Below, one piece after another: positions 44,535 to 53,303 of a stretch of DNA of 64,000 bases. Positions within the stretch are counted from its first letter, which is position 1. Every line of letters begins with the position of its first letter. A program made the translations under genes and the position numbers. Source of the DNA: Alkalibacterium sp. AK22 (GTDB lineage Bacteria; Bacillota; Bacilli; Lactobacillales; Carnobacteriaceae_A); the NCBI RefSeq assembly GCF_000585255.1, contig NZ_JANL01000032.1:1-64000 (forward strand), in the 5' to 3' direction. The notes beneath the pieces are model-generated. The model made no database searches, was not told the DNA's origin, and saw only the letters and a list, made by a program, of their open reading frames with translations.

Positions 44535-44613
44535 GATTTCATATGTGCTTGTGAATTTGCTGTTCTCTCCCTTGTCCGAGGGCCGCAAATATCTAGTCTA
44601 GGCAAGCCTGAAC

Positions 44614-45192
44614 TTATTCGTCTACGCTTACTTCTCCTTCAACCGTACCTTCGTCCATTGCAGCTGAGTCCATCAAATCTTCTGATGCAAATGTAACATT
44701 ACCCGTTACTGTTGCATTGTAAAGCTCGAATCCTTCAGCATCAACGTAGATATCGCCGTCAAGTGTTCCTTCCTCGATACGGAAGTTTGGTGACTCAACA
44801 GTCATGGTTCCAACAGTCAGTGTCCACTCTTCCGTAACATTACGGTCATCGTCTTGGTCATAAAGAGCCAGTTTACGGTAGACATCATCATCTTCGTCGC
44901 CACGGTTGTGGAATGTACCGGCAACCGTCACGTCATCGCTGATATCAACGTCGTCTGTGATTGCTGTGATCCAGTTTCCGTCTGTGCTTAGTGAAGCAAC
45001 GACTTCATCCGGGTCAGCAGTAATAGACGCGGCAGTAACTACTTCCTCATCGCCATTCGCTTCTTCCTCTTCGCCTTCTTCAACAACTTCCATGTCTTCA
45101 GCTGCGTCATCATCTGTGTCACAAGCTGCCAAGAAACCCCCAAGTGCTATAACTGCAGCGCCAGCTGCCAATTTCTTTTTCAAAAAGTCCAT
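44614..45192 (-). CDS. Acidic lipoprotein of unknown function
   Basis: A 192-residue predicted lipoprotein with lipobox LAAC (Cys24). A Glu/Asp-rich spacer (about 25-52) is followed by a domain of alternating polar/hydrophobic residues that looks all-beta (DDVTVAGTFHNRGDEDDDVY, DGDIYVDAEGFELYNATV). The whole protein is strongly acidic. I do not recognise the domain. It has its own terminator, and no partner is evident except a smaller acidic lipoprotein 394 bases upstream on the same strand. Confidence 0.72.
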   Translation of the reverse strand: MDFLKKKLAAGAAVIALGGFLAACDTDDDAAEDMEVVEEGEEEEANGDEEVVTAASITADPDEVVASLSTDGNWITAITDDVDISDDVTVAGTFHNRGDEDDDVYRKLALYDQDDDRNVTEEWTLTVGTMTVESPNFRIEEGTLDGDIYVDAEGFELYNATVTGNVTFASEDLMDSAAMDEGTVEGEVSVDE

Positions 45193-45585
45193 AAGTATCC
45201 CTTACCTTTCATGATGGAAATGTAATTTTTTCCTAATAATAAAACGGAGAAGAAGGAGAGAATGCAATACTCGGACAGTTCTTCCCCGTCTCATCACTAT
45301 GAATATACTATAAAGCAATATTGTGAAATAGTCAACAAAACATTAGATAGAATTTTTTTAGTGTTTACTCATGCATAACTAATAAATACAGACTAGCACA
45401 CGGTATGTGTCCTAGTCTGTTAAGTAGACTTATTTCAAAAATCACATGCATCTCCATTATTTTTTCAGGAATATGGTGTCAGAAAGCGGACTGACATGAA
45501 AACACGAGCAGGCATAAGCTACTCCGGTCTCTCTTGCCTTATCAAGCATAGAATTGGACTGTTGATTCTGTATGAGAACAATACA
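45193..45585. other. 393-base gap with one long hairpin
   Basis: ACAGACTAG (45388-45396) pairs with CTAGTCTGT (45412-45420), with an inner CACA/TGTG. It follows the 57-residue lipoprotein gene by 165 bases but has no T run. Nothing else is recognised. Confidence 0.4.
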
Positions 45586-45759
45586 CTATTCAGCCTCATC
45601 ACCGTCGTCATCCATATCCATGTCTGCATCTTCTTCTGTTTCTTCAGCAGGTTCCACTACCTCGCCACTATCGTCTACGGTTTCTCCATCACCATTTCCG
45701 CAGGCTGCGAGCAGTCCAATACTTGCTGTAATCAGTAGCAGTCTATTCCACTTAGCCAT
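45586..45759 (-). CDS. 57-residue acidic mini-lipoprotein
   Basis: A small gene with lipobox LLAAC at Cys20 (MAKWNRLLLITASIGLLAAC). The 37 residues after it include 21 Asp/Glu. AGGGAGG lies seven bases before the ATG at 45759 (a second in-frame ATG at 45765 sits on the SD itself). After processing it would be a lipid-anchored polyanionic tail with no room for a folded domain. Function unknown. It resembles the N-terminal parts of the acidic lipoproteins at 26413 and 44614. Confidence 0.75.
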   Translation of the reverse strand: MAKWNRLLLITASIGLLAACGNGDGETVDDSGEVVEPAEETEEDADMDMDDDGDEAE

Positions 45760-45867
45760 TTTCATCCCTCCCTCTTTTCTATCTTTGACCCTATCTTACC
45801 ATCCGGGAAAATCAAGTCAATTATTTGCACCTTAACCGATACTCAACGCTCATGATGTTATATCTAT

Positions 45868-47784
45868 TCAGTAAAAGTTATTCGCTTGCTCTGCTTTGGG
45901 CTTGCTGCCGGTACGCAGGAGCCGCAGGCCATTCAGTATAACTAAGATGGTACTGCCTTCGTGACCTAATACCCCCAGAGGCAAATTAATCAGTTGAAGG
46001 ACATTAACTGTGATCAGTACCAGTATCACACTGATGGAAAACACAATATTCTGCAAAATGATTCGATTTAACTTTTTAGACAGTCTGTGACTGTATGCAA
46101 GTTGATCTAGTTCATTTTTCACAAGAATAATATCAGCTGTTTCCATTGCTAAATCAGTCCCGGCTCCCATCGCTATTCCAATCGAGGCGTTGGCGAGGGC
46201 CGGTGCGTCATTGATGCCGTCTCCGACCATGACAATAGTTTCAAAGCGCTCTTTCAGCTCAATAATCAGTTCTGCTTTTTTATCTGGCAGGCAGTTGGCC
46301 CGAACTTCATCCATGCCCAGCTGCTCAGCTATCGATTGACCTGTCGCTTCATTATCTCCTGTGATCATTATCGTGTAAATTCCCTGTGTTTTGAAATAGT
46401 CTATCAGCCCCTTGGCAGCTGGTGCAGGCTGATCAGACAGAGCAATAACCGCTTGAAGCTGACCATCTTTTGAGACATAAAGGACGGTTTTCCCTTCATC
46501 CTGTTTCTTTAACGCACGAATGGCTAGTGGATCTGATTCATCGGTCAGCACAAAGGCCTTTTTACCAATCTTCCAGTGATGTTTCTGTGCAAAGCCTTCT
46601 ATACCTTTGCCCTCAACTTCACTGATGGTGTCAAAGGCTACTGTCAGTTGCTGCATGTTTTTCGAAAAGTAATCGACCACTGCTTTAGCCAGTGGGTGTG
46701 AAGAAGTCCTCTCCATGCTAATAAGAACTGACTGAATCAGTTCTTTCTCACATTCATTCTTGTAAAGAACGTCTGTTACCGACGGCTTGCCCACTGTTAA
46801 TGTACCCGTCTTGTCAAAGGCTACTGCATCTACCCGGTTTAAATTTTCAAGAAAAGATCCGCCCTTGTAGAGTACGCCTTTTTTTGCTCCGTTGGAAATA
46901 GCCGATAAAGTAGCTGGACTGGCTGAAGCCATCAGAGCACAGGGACTAGCTACGGTCAGAAGGACCATGCCGCGGTAAAAAGATTCTGTAAAGCCCCAGT
47001 TCAGTACATAATAAAAAATCAGCATCATCAGCGGAACGAACAGCAGGACCACTTTAACATAAGTTGTTTCTATAGAATGAATGAGCGTAGCTGTTTTAGA
47101 GGGCGTACTTTGGGCTTCCTCGACGAGCCTGATGATTTTGGAGAAAAGTGTATCTGAATGCACCCTAGTGACTTCAATCTTAATTGGGTTGTTGAGATTG
47201 AGGGTTCCGCCGATCACTTCCTCATTCTTTTCTTTGTTGACAGGGATGGACTCACCAGAGATAGCCGACTCATCCATCAAAGCATAATCACTCAGCAGTT
47301 TCCCGTCTATAGGAACAGCCCCACCCTTAGGGACTAAAACGGTGTCCCCAACACTTAACTCAGAGGCCGCTACTACTTCAGTGGATCCGTCCGCCTTGAT
47401 CCGCCATGCTTCTGCTGGGGCCAGCTGCATCAGTTTGGCTATGGCATCCGTACTTTTGTTGGTCGTGTATATCTCGAGAGATCCGCTTAGTGAAAATATA
47501 AAAATAAGCAGGGCCCCTTCCAGCCAGAAACCTATAATAGAAGCCCCTACCGCTGCGAGCACCATCAAAATATCCACATTCAATTCTCTCTTACGGATAA
47601 AGTCAGTCACTCCTTCTCGTGCCTGATAGTAACCCCCAATTAGGAAAGAACTGACAAATATGACCGCGTCCAGTGGCTGCTGGTCAAAAATAGTGAATAA
47701 GCTGCCAATCATAATCAAAAAACCACTGATCACGGTCAACAGCATGGGCGTATTATTTTTAAATATTTTCTGCAGTGCGCTCAT
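45868..47784 (-). CDS. P1B-4 type heavy-metal P-type ATPase
   Basis: A 638-residue metal efflux ATPase without an N-terminal metal-binding domain. The phosphorylation site is DKTGTLT; TGD and GDGINDAPALANA are also seen. The membrane metal site is SPC (LTVASPCALMASASPA), not CPC, and the last helices contain GHEGST. SPC plus HEGxT is the signature of the P1B-4 group, which exports Co2+ and/or Fe2+ (CoaT, PfeT, FrvA). Annotation as a Cd/Zn pump would be less precise. CGGAGAG precedes the ATG. No PerR or Fur box is obvious upstream. Confidence 0.88.
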   Translation of the reverse strand: MSALQKIFKNNTPMLLTVISGFLIMIGSLFTIFDQQPLDAVIFVSSFLIGGYYQAREGVTDFIRKRELNVDILMVLAAVGASIIGFWLEGALLIFIFSLSGSLEIYTTNKSTDAIAKLMQLAPAEAWRIKADGSTEVVAASELSVGDTVLVPKGGAVPIDGKLLSDYALMDESAISGESIPVNKEKNEEVIGGTLNLNNPIKIEVTRVHSDTLFSKIIRLVEEAQSTPSKTATLIHSIETTYVKVVLLFVPLMMLIFYYVLNWGFTESFYRGMVLLTVASPCALMASASPATLSAISNGAKKGVLYKGGSFLENLNRVDAVAFDKTGTLTVGKPSVTDVLYKNECEKELIQSVLISMERTSSHPLAKAVVDYFSKNMQQLTVAFDTISEVEGKGIEGFAQKHHWKIGKKAFVLTDESDPLAIRALKKQDEGKTVLYVSKDGQLQAVIALSDQPAPAAKGLIDYFKTQGIYTIMITGDNEATGQSIAEQLGMDEVRANCLPDKKAELIIELKERFETIVMVGDGINDAPALANASIGIAMGAGTDLAMETADIILVKNELDQLAYSHRLSKKLNRIILQNIVFSISVILVLITVNVLQLINLPLGVLGHEGSTILVILNGLRLLRTGSKPKAEQANNFY

Positions 47785-47901
47785 CTAAGACTCTCCGTTC
47801 TACCTTCGTTTATAGGCTAAAGATAGCATACCCCGACCTGCAATCATACAGAACAACCCTAAACAATAATGATAGTCTTTCTCAGTTTCCATATATTGGA
47901 C

Positions 47902-47926
47902 AAAAAAACCGCCGGCTGTCCGGCGG
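47902..47926 (-). terminator. Terminator after the VOC gene
   Basis: CCGCCGG/CCGGCGG with a CTGT loop; seven T on the minus strand. Confidence 0.88.
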
Positions 47927-47940
47927 ATGAAACAGTTGCA

Positions 47941-48569
47941 TCATGATTCAAAAATTAAGGAAAGCCCACTTGGATCTCTAAGAAGCAACTGATTGTCTGT
48001 TTCAGCATAAGGAATATGACTGGCCTCCAGTTGTTTTTTTAAACGATCCACTTCAGCAGTTTTCGAGAGACTAAAACAGACTGCTTGCAGCTCCGGCTGA
48101 TTAGACTCTCTCCTGACCAGGTCCAAACGCCAGATGTTCACAGCCAGATGATGATGATAGTTTCCCGCTGCCAGAAATAAAGCCTGGGATCCATAACGGG
48201 CCTTCAAGTCCAAGCCCAACTGTTTTGCATAAAATTTTTCCGACAAGGCAAGGTCACAGACCTCAAGGTGGAAGTGACCCATTACTGTATCAGCAGGGAA
48301 TAAAGCACACTGCCAAGTTCTGATCGGTTGGGCAGCCTCAAGGCAAAGTGATACAAGCCTGCCTGGCCTTTGGGATGATTATCCTTCTGCACCTGGGTCA
48401 GCTTTACAAGCGTCTGCTTGTTTCCACCTACGCCCAGGCTGACCGTATGCTCATCCTGGCTTAAACATTTCATACCGATGACTTTTGTGTAAAAATCAGC
48501 CAGTTTGCTGAGGTTACGAACATTTAGCTCCACTCGTGAACAGTTTAAGTTACTGTCGATTGCAAACAT
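47941..48569 (-). pseudogene. CatE-like glyoxalase/dioxygenase, split by deletion
   Basis: Two adjacent frames, 48569-48282 (95 codons) and 48282-47941 (113 codons), match the two halves of a CatE/YfiE-type VOC protein of about 285 residues. The first has one full beta-alpha-beta-beta-beta module and then stops in the second (NRSELGSVLYSLLIQ). The next frame contains PADTVMGHFHLEV, the normal start of the second VOC domain, and a complete domain with NYHHHLAVNIW. About 70 residues between the halves are missing. The C-terminal half could still be translated from ATG 48282 as a free VOC protein. AGGAG precedes the first ATG. Confidence 0.72.
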
Positions 48570-48636
48570 CTGATCACTCCTGTTTGAATAAATGTCTTTT
48601 TTTGTGCCTCTTTTCTTTTATGCTTGAACCTGCTGC

Positions 48637-49104
48637 TTATTTAAGGCGTTGAGCTACTTTCGAAAGGCGAATCCGATTGTAGCGCTGAATGAGTATAAAC
48701 GGGACGTTAGCTAGTAAGGCATAGACAATCATAAGCCAACCTGCCCAGACCGGATTCCAGAAAAAAAACAGTGGAGCCGGCAGAATTAGCATCCAGTGCG
48801 TGAGCTCTGCTCTTTTGGTCTCCTTGATAAACAGTTGAAAGGATGCTTTGCGTGTCTCTGGTAGTTTCTTTTTTTTGTATCCCATTCGAAAAAGACTCGC
48901 CCCATCCGGCAAGGCATCTTTCCATTTATGGACCAGAAAACAATCACGCCAGAATGTCCCGTTTTTCTCAAAGGGTCTTTCTTTAAACAATCCGTTCAGC
49001 GGATGTGACAGCTGAAAAAAGCGGTCGCTCAGTTTCATTAGAGAAAGTGAAATACTGAAATGAAAGAACAGCCAAGCCAGTATATTAATCCATATAAGTC
49101 TCAT
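48637..49104 (-). CDS. crtO: Glycosyl-4,4'-diaponeurosporenoate acyltransferase
   Basis: A 155-residue membrane protein matching S. aureus CrtO (165 residues), which adds the fatty acid to the glucose of staphyloxanthin. The stretch ETKRAELTHWM, then ANVPFILIQRYNRIRL, agrees closely. FEKNGTFWRDCFLVHKWK is also conserved. Two hydrophobic segments are at the N terminus and at about 100-140. AAGGG suits the ATG at 49104. It is last in crtM-P-Q-O. Confidence 0.9.
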   Translation of the reverse strand: MRLIWINILAWLFFHFSISLSLMKLSDRFFQLSHPLNGLFKERPFEKNGTFWRDCFLVHKWKDALPDGASLFRMGYKKKKLPETRKASFQLFIKETKRAELTHWMLILPAPLFFFWNPVWAGWLMIVYALLANVPFILIQRYNRIRLSKVAQRLK

Positions 49105-49117
49105 CTCGCCCATCCCT

Positions 49118-50230
49118 TCATGTTTTAATTACCCGATCTCTCCATCTGACCCGCTTAAGAATCTTGACCTGAATCCATGCCCAGAAAAAAAGCAATACAA
49201 AGGACAGTACAAAAAAGGCGGAAAAGAAGGCCGTCCACCGGGGAAAAGCACCCACTTTATTCATCAACCATCTAAACTCCAGAGAATAAAGCAGGTAAAC
49301 AGCCAAAAGTAACAGGAGACCTATCGTGTTACCTGTAAAGCTCGCCAGAATTAACTGGCCCAGACTGGAAAAAACACCCGCCACCCAGAAAGCAATACTT
49401 ATACTCACTAGTCCATGGGTTTCTTTTGAGCCATGGACCAAACTTTTTGTCCAGCCATCTATCAATTGTCTGAGTCCACCAGGATACATCCTGAAACTAA
49501 ATACCCCGGCTCCGCCGTAGACGGCTACTGGCCAGCTATGCTGCTGGTAGAGCTTAGCCAGCTCAATATCATCCATATGGCTGTTTATAATCGCACCATG
49601 TCCGCCAGAATGCTGATACTGTTCTCTATTCGTCAGCATCAAAGGACCAAAGGCTCCTTTTTCAGGCAAGTGTCTGCCCATCAGGCTGAAACGGTTCAGC
49701 CCCGCCATCACCATTATATTGGGTACAATAGAAAGTGTTTCATATACTTTCTGTATAATATGATAGGGCTGAATCGACAGGATACCCTGCCCCTTCATCT
49801 CGCTGTAGCACCCAAGAATGCGTTTAAGTGAGTCCCGATCTGTGAACCGGGTGTCAGCATCCAGAAATAACAACCACTCGCCTTCAGATTTTCTAAATCC
49901 TTTCCAACAGGCCTGAGACTTTCCTTTGACGGCTGCAGTTTTATCTTTCCCCGATATGACACTGGCCCCGTATGCTGCCGCAATGGATGCGGTCTGGTCC
50001 GTAGAATCGTCATCAACGACAATCACTTCATGAGGTGTAAACGACTGTTCTTGGATTGACCCCAGCAGCCCCGGCAGCGACAGCTCTTCATTTCTGGCAG
50101 GAATGATCAGTGACACCCTGATATCTGTTCGTTCCTTTTTTGAACAAGGAATAAGCGGGATCTTCCATAGAAAGAATACCCCGCCCAAAAAACCGAATAT
50201 AAGAAAGAATGCATTCAACCATTCGATCAT
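49118..50230 (-). CDS. crtQ: 4,4'-diaponeurosporenoate glycosyltransferase
   Basis: A 370-residue family-2 glycosyltransferase. The GT-A core shows SLIIPARNEELSLPGLL, VDDDSTDQTA and the DXD-like FLDADTRF. SVQPYHI, FGPLMLTN and GWTKSL agree with S. aureus CrtQ. Membrane helices lie at the N terminus and C terminus. The ATG at 50239 overlaps the crtP stop (ATGA), but AAAGG is better spaced for the ATG at 50230. It attaches glucose to the C30 acid. Confidence 0.9.
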   Translation of the reverse strand: MIEWLNAFFLIFGFLGGVFFLWKIPLIPCSKKERTDIRVSLIIPARNEELSLPGLLGSIQEQSFTPHEVIVVDDDSTDQTASIAAAYGASVISGKDKTAAVKGKSQACWKGFRKSEGEWLLFLDADTRFTDRDSLKRILGCYSEMKGQGILSIQPYHIIQKVYETLSIVPNIMVMAGLNRFSLMGRHLPEKGAFGPLMLTNREQYQHSGGHGAIINSHMDDIELAKLYQQHSWPVAVYGGAGVFSFRMYPGGLRQLIDGWTKSLVHGSKETHGLVSISIAFWVAGVFSSLGQLILASFTGNTIGLLLLLAVYLLYSLEFRWLMNKVGAFPRWTAFFSAFFVLSFVLLFFWAWIQVKILKRVRWRDRVIKT

Positions 50231-50235
50231 TTGTA

Positions 50236-51768
50236 TCATCCTTTAACTTTTGTCTGACGTTTTGCATCTTCTGCAAGAATGATATCTGTCACTTGTTGGC
50301 CACTCAATGTTACCATCGGCATGCCTCCACCAGGATTCACGGACCCTCCGACAAAATAAAGATTTTTGAAAAGCTTACTGCGCTTGGGGAACTTGAATCC
50401 TTTATTTTTCTTACGGTCGGTTACAACTCCATAAATCGCTCCGCGGGTTGAATAATACGTTTTTTCGATGTCCACAGGTGTCCACATGTCTTCGACGACG
50501 ATGTGCTTTCTCAAATCTGTCAGTCCCATGTTTTCAAGCTTAATCAGGACACGTTCACGCAGCTGAGCATAATCTTCTTCGGTGAAGGGCTCATCTTGAA
50601 TATAAGGAATATGCGGCAGAATCTTGATGTTTTCATGCCCGGCTGGAGCCTGGGTCGGGTCAGTCTTATTACTGTTGACCAAGTAGATAGTCGGATCTTC
50701 CGGCAGCGCCTTATCCTTGAATACAGTCTGATAGTTCTTTTCTGAATCAGCCGAAAAGAAAAAGTTATGGTGGGCCAGCTGCGGGTACTCCCGATTGACT
50801 CCCAGATGCAGAACCAGTCCGGAAGCGGCCGGCTCAAATTCGTCTTCCAGTTCTTTCGTTACAGTCTGATCCACATCCAGCAGGCGTTCATAAGCCGGAA
50901 TGACCTCCATATTGGAAACCACACGGTCAGCGTAGACATCTTCACCTGTTGCTAGGCGGATGCCGGTAACAGTCTGTTCCTCATTTGTCAGAATTTCTGT
51001 GACCTCCTGATTCAGGTGGAAGGTTACACCTTCTTCTTCAGCCAAACGGGTCAGACCTTTGCCCAGGTTATGCAGACCGCCGTCTACATACCATAACCCT
51101 AAATGATGCTGGACATACGCTAGAACATTCATGATTGCCGGTGCATCATCTGCTGACGAACCGACATACTTGATGTAATACTTGAGCATGTCTCGCATAT
51201 GTGGGTTGGAGATGCGCTTGTCAATTCCTTGGGACATGGTGTAAAAATAGCCAAAGTCTTTCAGCGAAGATATAATGCCATGATGATCTACAATTTCCTG
51301 CAGATCATCCAGACCTTTGCCGAAATAGCCATGTTCCGTTGCATCATAAAGTTTCTTGGCATACTTTAAGTATTTTTTATATTCCTGCATATCTTTTTCA
51401 GTCAGATTGGGATTCGCTGCTTTCATATCATCCAGATTGTTGTATAAATCGATGACTTCACTGTCTGTAAAAAATGAGCGCCATTCATGCTGGAGCTGTC
51501 TGATCGGTACGTAATCCGTCAGTTTTTTGCCACTCGCTTCGAACATCCGGTCAAAAATATGCGGCATGGTCAAAATAGACGGTCCAAGGTCGAAACCAAA
51601 ACCTTCTGTCTCCAGACGATTCAGCTTGCCGCCTAGGTGAGCATTTTTTTCATATAAAGAGACTTCATAGCCGTTTTGAGCCAGGGTGATAGCTGAGGCG
51701 AGTCCCCCTAGTCCTCCACCGATTACAACGACTTTACTTCTTGCTCCTGTTTTAGTCTGTACACTCAT
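50236..51768 (-). CDS. crtP: 4,4'-diaponeurosporene oxygenase (CrtP type)
   Basis: A 510-residue carotenoid oxygenase/desaturase-family flavoprotein. The FAD fold is [16 protein letters not shown]; the C-terminal carotenoid motif is [16 protein letters not shown]. It agrees with S. aureus CrtP rather than CrtN, for example in [20 protein letters not shown] and [14 protein letters not shown]. CrtP oxidises the terminal methyl of diaponeurosporene. GGAG is seven bases before the ATG at 51768. It overlaps the next gene and forms one operon with crtM. No CrtN is present nearby. Confidence 0.88.
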   Translation of the reverse strand: MSVQTKTGARSKVVVIGGGLGGLASAITLAQNGYEVSLYEKNAHLGGKLNRLETEGFGFDLGPSILTMPHIFDRMFEASGKKLTDYVPIRQLQHEWRSFFTDSEVIDLYNNLDDMKAANPNLTEKDMQEYKKYLKYAKKLYDATEHGYFGKGLDDLQEIVDHHGIISSLKDFGYFYTMSQGIDKRISNPHMRDMLKYYIKYVGSSADDAPAIMNVLAYVQHHLGLWYVDGGLHNLGKGLTRLAEEEGVTFHLNQEVTEILTNEEQTVTGIRLATGEDVYADRVVSNMEVIPAYERLLDVDQTVTKELEDEFEPAASGLVLHLGVNREYPQLAHHNFFFSADSEKNYQTVFKDKALPEDPTIYLVNSNKTDPTQAPAGHENIKILPHIPYIQDEPFTEEDYAQLRERVLIKLENMGLTDLRKHIVVEDMWTPVDIEKTYYSTRGAIYGVVTDRKKNKGFKFPKRSKLFKNLYFVGGSVNPGGGMPMVTLSGQQVTDIILAEDAKRQTKVKG

Positions 51769-51805
51769 ACGCAAACTCCTCTATTCCTTTGATTTTTTAG
51801 AGACT

Positions 51806-52702
51806 TTATGACATAGATTTTTTCACTTCACACATGTACGCCATTTTTTTCATGAATGATGTCTTGTTTCGTTTAGTCAGACAATCATACCCATTTTCAC
51901 GGACGGCGTCCAGAATACCTGCATAGACTCTGGCTGACAAGGCTACAGGGTACTGGCTGTCCCGGTCAAACATATACAAAGAGTCGGTGAAATCAAGAAA
52001 AAGGTGTTCCGCCCGTTTGGCAATCGTTTCCCAAATCTTAATAAAAGCCTCGTTGACTTTTTCCTGCTTCAAGTCCTCTATTGAATAATGTTCTTTCTCC
52101 ATAAGAGTACTAGGCAAATAGATCCGGTCGATAGACTTGAAGTCTTCCCCTACATCTCTCAATATATTAGTCAGTTGCATAGCAATGCCCAGAGACACTG
52201 CCTGGTCTTGAAGCTGCTGCTGATTTTCTGTCGCAATGATTGGAAGCAGCATCAGCCCGACAGACCCTGCCACATAATAGCTGTAGTTTTCAACCTCTTT
52301 CAGCGTCTTTGGCTGCTTAAAATCATAATCCATTGCTTGACCATTCAACTGATCGTAAAAAGGCTGAATATCCATATCAAAACGGTCAAACACATCCCTA
52401 AGTGCTCTCCAGATAGGATGGTCTGCCTCTGTATGCTGTTCAAAACGGTTTAGTTCATTGGTTAAAAACGTCAGTGCTTCTTTCTGCTCTGCTTTTGTCT
52501 CTGCTTCGTCGATGCTGTCATCGGCCAGTCGGCAAAAGGCATAAATGGCGTAGACAGCTTGGGCTTTTTGCCTAGGCAGTTTTGAGAAAGCAAAATAAAA
52601 ACTCTTGGAATGTTTTTTTATGATTTCTTCACAGTACAGATAGTCTTTTTCAATACTGGAAGAATGAATTTTTTCTTTTTCGATAAAAAGCTCCTCCTCC
52701 AT
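51806..52702 (-). CDS. crtM: Dehydrosqualene (4,4'-diapophytoene) synthase
   Basis: A 298-residue squalene/phytoene synthase-family enzyme that joins two farnesyl diphosphates to 4,4'-diapophytoene. Both aspartate motifs are present: D61-D62-S-I-D65 and NILRDVGED. YAGSVG is replaced by VAGSVG. The N terminus is about 15 residues longer than in S. aureus CrtM, and no well-placed SD is seen for ATG 52702, so the start is uncertain. It is first in the crt operon, 37 bases before crtP. Confidence 0.92.
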   Translation of the reverse strand: MEEELFIEKEKIHSSSIEKDYLYCEEIIKKHSKSFYFAFSKLPRQKAQAVYAIYAFCRLADDSIDEAETKAEQKEALTFLTNELNRFEQHTEADHPIWRALRDVFDRFDMDIQPFYDQLNGQAMDYDFKQPKTLKEVENYSYYVAGSVGLMLLPIIATENQQQLQDQAVSLGIAMQLTNILRDVGEDFKSIDRIYLPSTLMEKEHYSIEDLKQEKVNEAFIKIWETIAKRAEHLFLDFTDSLYMFDRDSQYPVALSARVYAGILDAVRENGYDCLTKRNKTSFMKKMAYMCEVKKSMS

Positions 52703-52944
52703 CTTTTGGATGCAGTTACAAGAGGGTGACCTTTTTTACACAACCCCTATAACGCCTGTCATTTAAAAATACTAGTTTAATATTAACATACTTTGATTTT
52801 ATACTATACATAGAACATCGGAACTCGAAAAAAAATCATATTTAACACGTTGTGCACCTGACAGCGCAGGATAATCACTGGGTAGGATTTTATGACGCTT
52901 GACACCCGAGGCATTCATATCACTTTCCAGTACATGGCTTATAG

Positions 52945-52971
52945 AAAAAGCTGCCTGAACGGCAGCTTTTT
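52945..52971. terminator. Terminator of the 74-residue gene
   Basis: AAAAAGCTGCC/GGCAGCTTTTT with a five-base loop; T runs on both strands. Confidence 0.9.
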
Positions 52972-52987
52972 AATCTCCTAATACTGA

Positions 52988-53212
52988 CTACAGCAAGGTC
53001 GCATCCAGATAACCTAATTTTCTCGCCTCTTTTATTCTCTTCTGATCTTCTTCTGTTATTTTGAGCAAAGCCGGATTGTGCACGATCATCTCATATCCAT
53101 ACTCCTGTATGCCTGCTTGAATAACTGCCTTGTCAATCCCCGTCACAACAGCTAATATTTCGCCCGGTTTTCTGTCTTTGGCTCTCTCATCGATTACATC
53201 AGTAAATAACAT
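52988..53212 (-). CDS. Unknown 74-residue protein under a cre-like site
   Basis: A small soluble protein I do not recognise; mixed alpha/beta, no signal peptide, ending in a charged helix (TEEDQKRIKEARKLGYL). AAAGGAGG precedes the ATG. It has an extended -10 promoter, a cre-like box across the -35 region, and its own terminator. This suggests a single, carbon-regulated unit. It lies between the crt operon and an MFS transporter. Confidence 0.65.
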   Translation of the reverse strand: MLFTDVIDERAKDRKPGEILAVVTGIDKAVIQAGIQEYGYEMIVHNPALLKITEEDQKRIKEARKLGYLDATLL

Positions 53213-53242
53213 CAGAGCCCCTCCTTTACAGTCTTCCTACTC

Positions 53243-53251
53243 ATTATATCA
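53243..53251 (-). promoter_or_regulatory. Extended -10 promoter of the 74-residue gene
   Basis: TGATATAAT on the minus strand, 31 bases before the ATG. Confidence 0.55.
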
Positions 53252-53269
53252 ACGTAAGTATACCACAAA

Positions 53270-53283
53270 TGAAAGCGCTTGAG
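53270..53283. promoter_or_regulatory. cre-like site
   Basis: TGAAAGCGCTTGAG matches the first 11 positions of TGWAANCGNTNWCA and not the last three; the core AAAGCGCTT is strong. It overlaps the -35 region of the 74-residue gene. Confidence 0.5.
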
Positions 53284-53303
53284 TAGCAGGAGTACCGGCA
53301 GAT

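Noticed and set aside
47785-47900. PerR or Fur box for the P1B-4 ATPase
   Set aside because: Only a weak ATAATGAT-like stretch; no convincing inverted repeat.
50236-51768. Calling this gene crtN
   Set aside because: Stretches such as QLAHHNFFF and [14 protein letters not shown] fit CrtP, and the CrtN pattern in those places is different.
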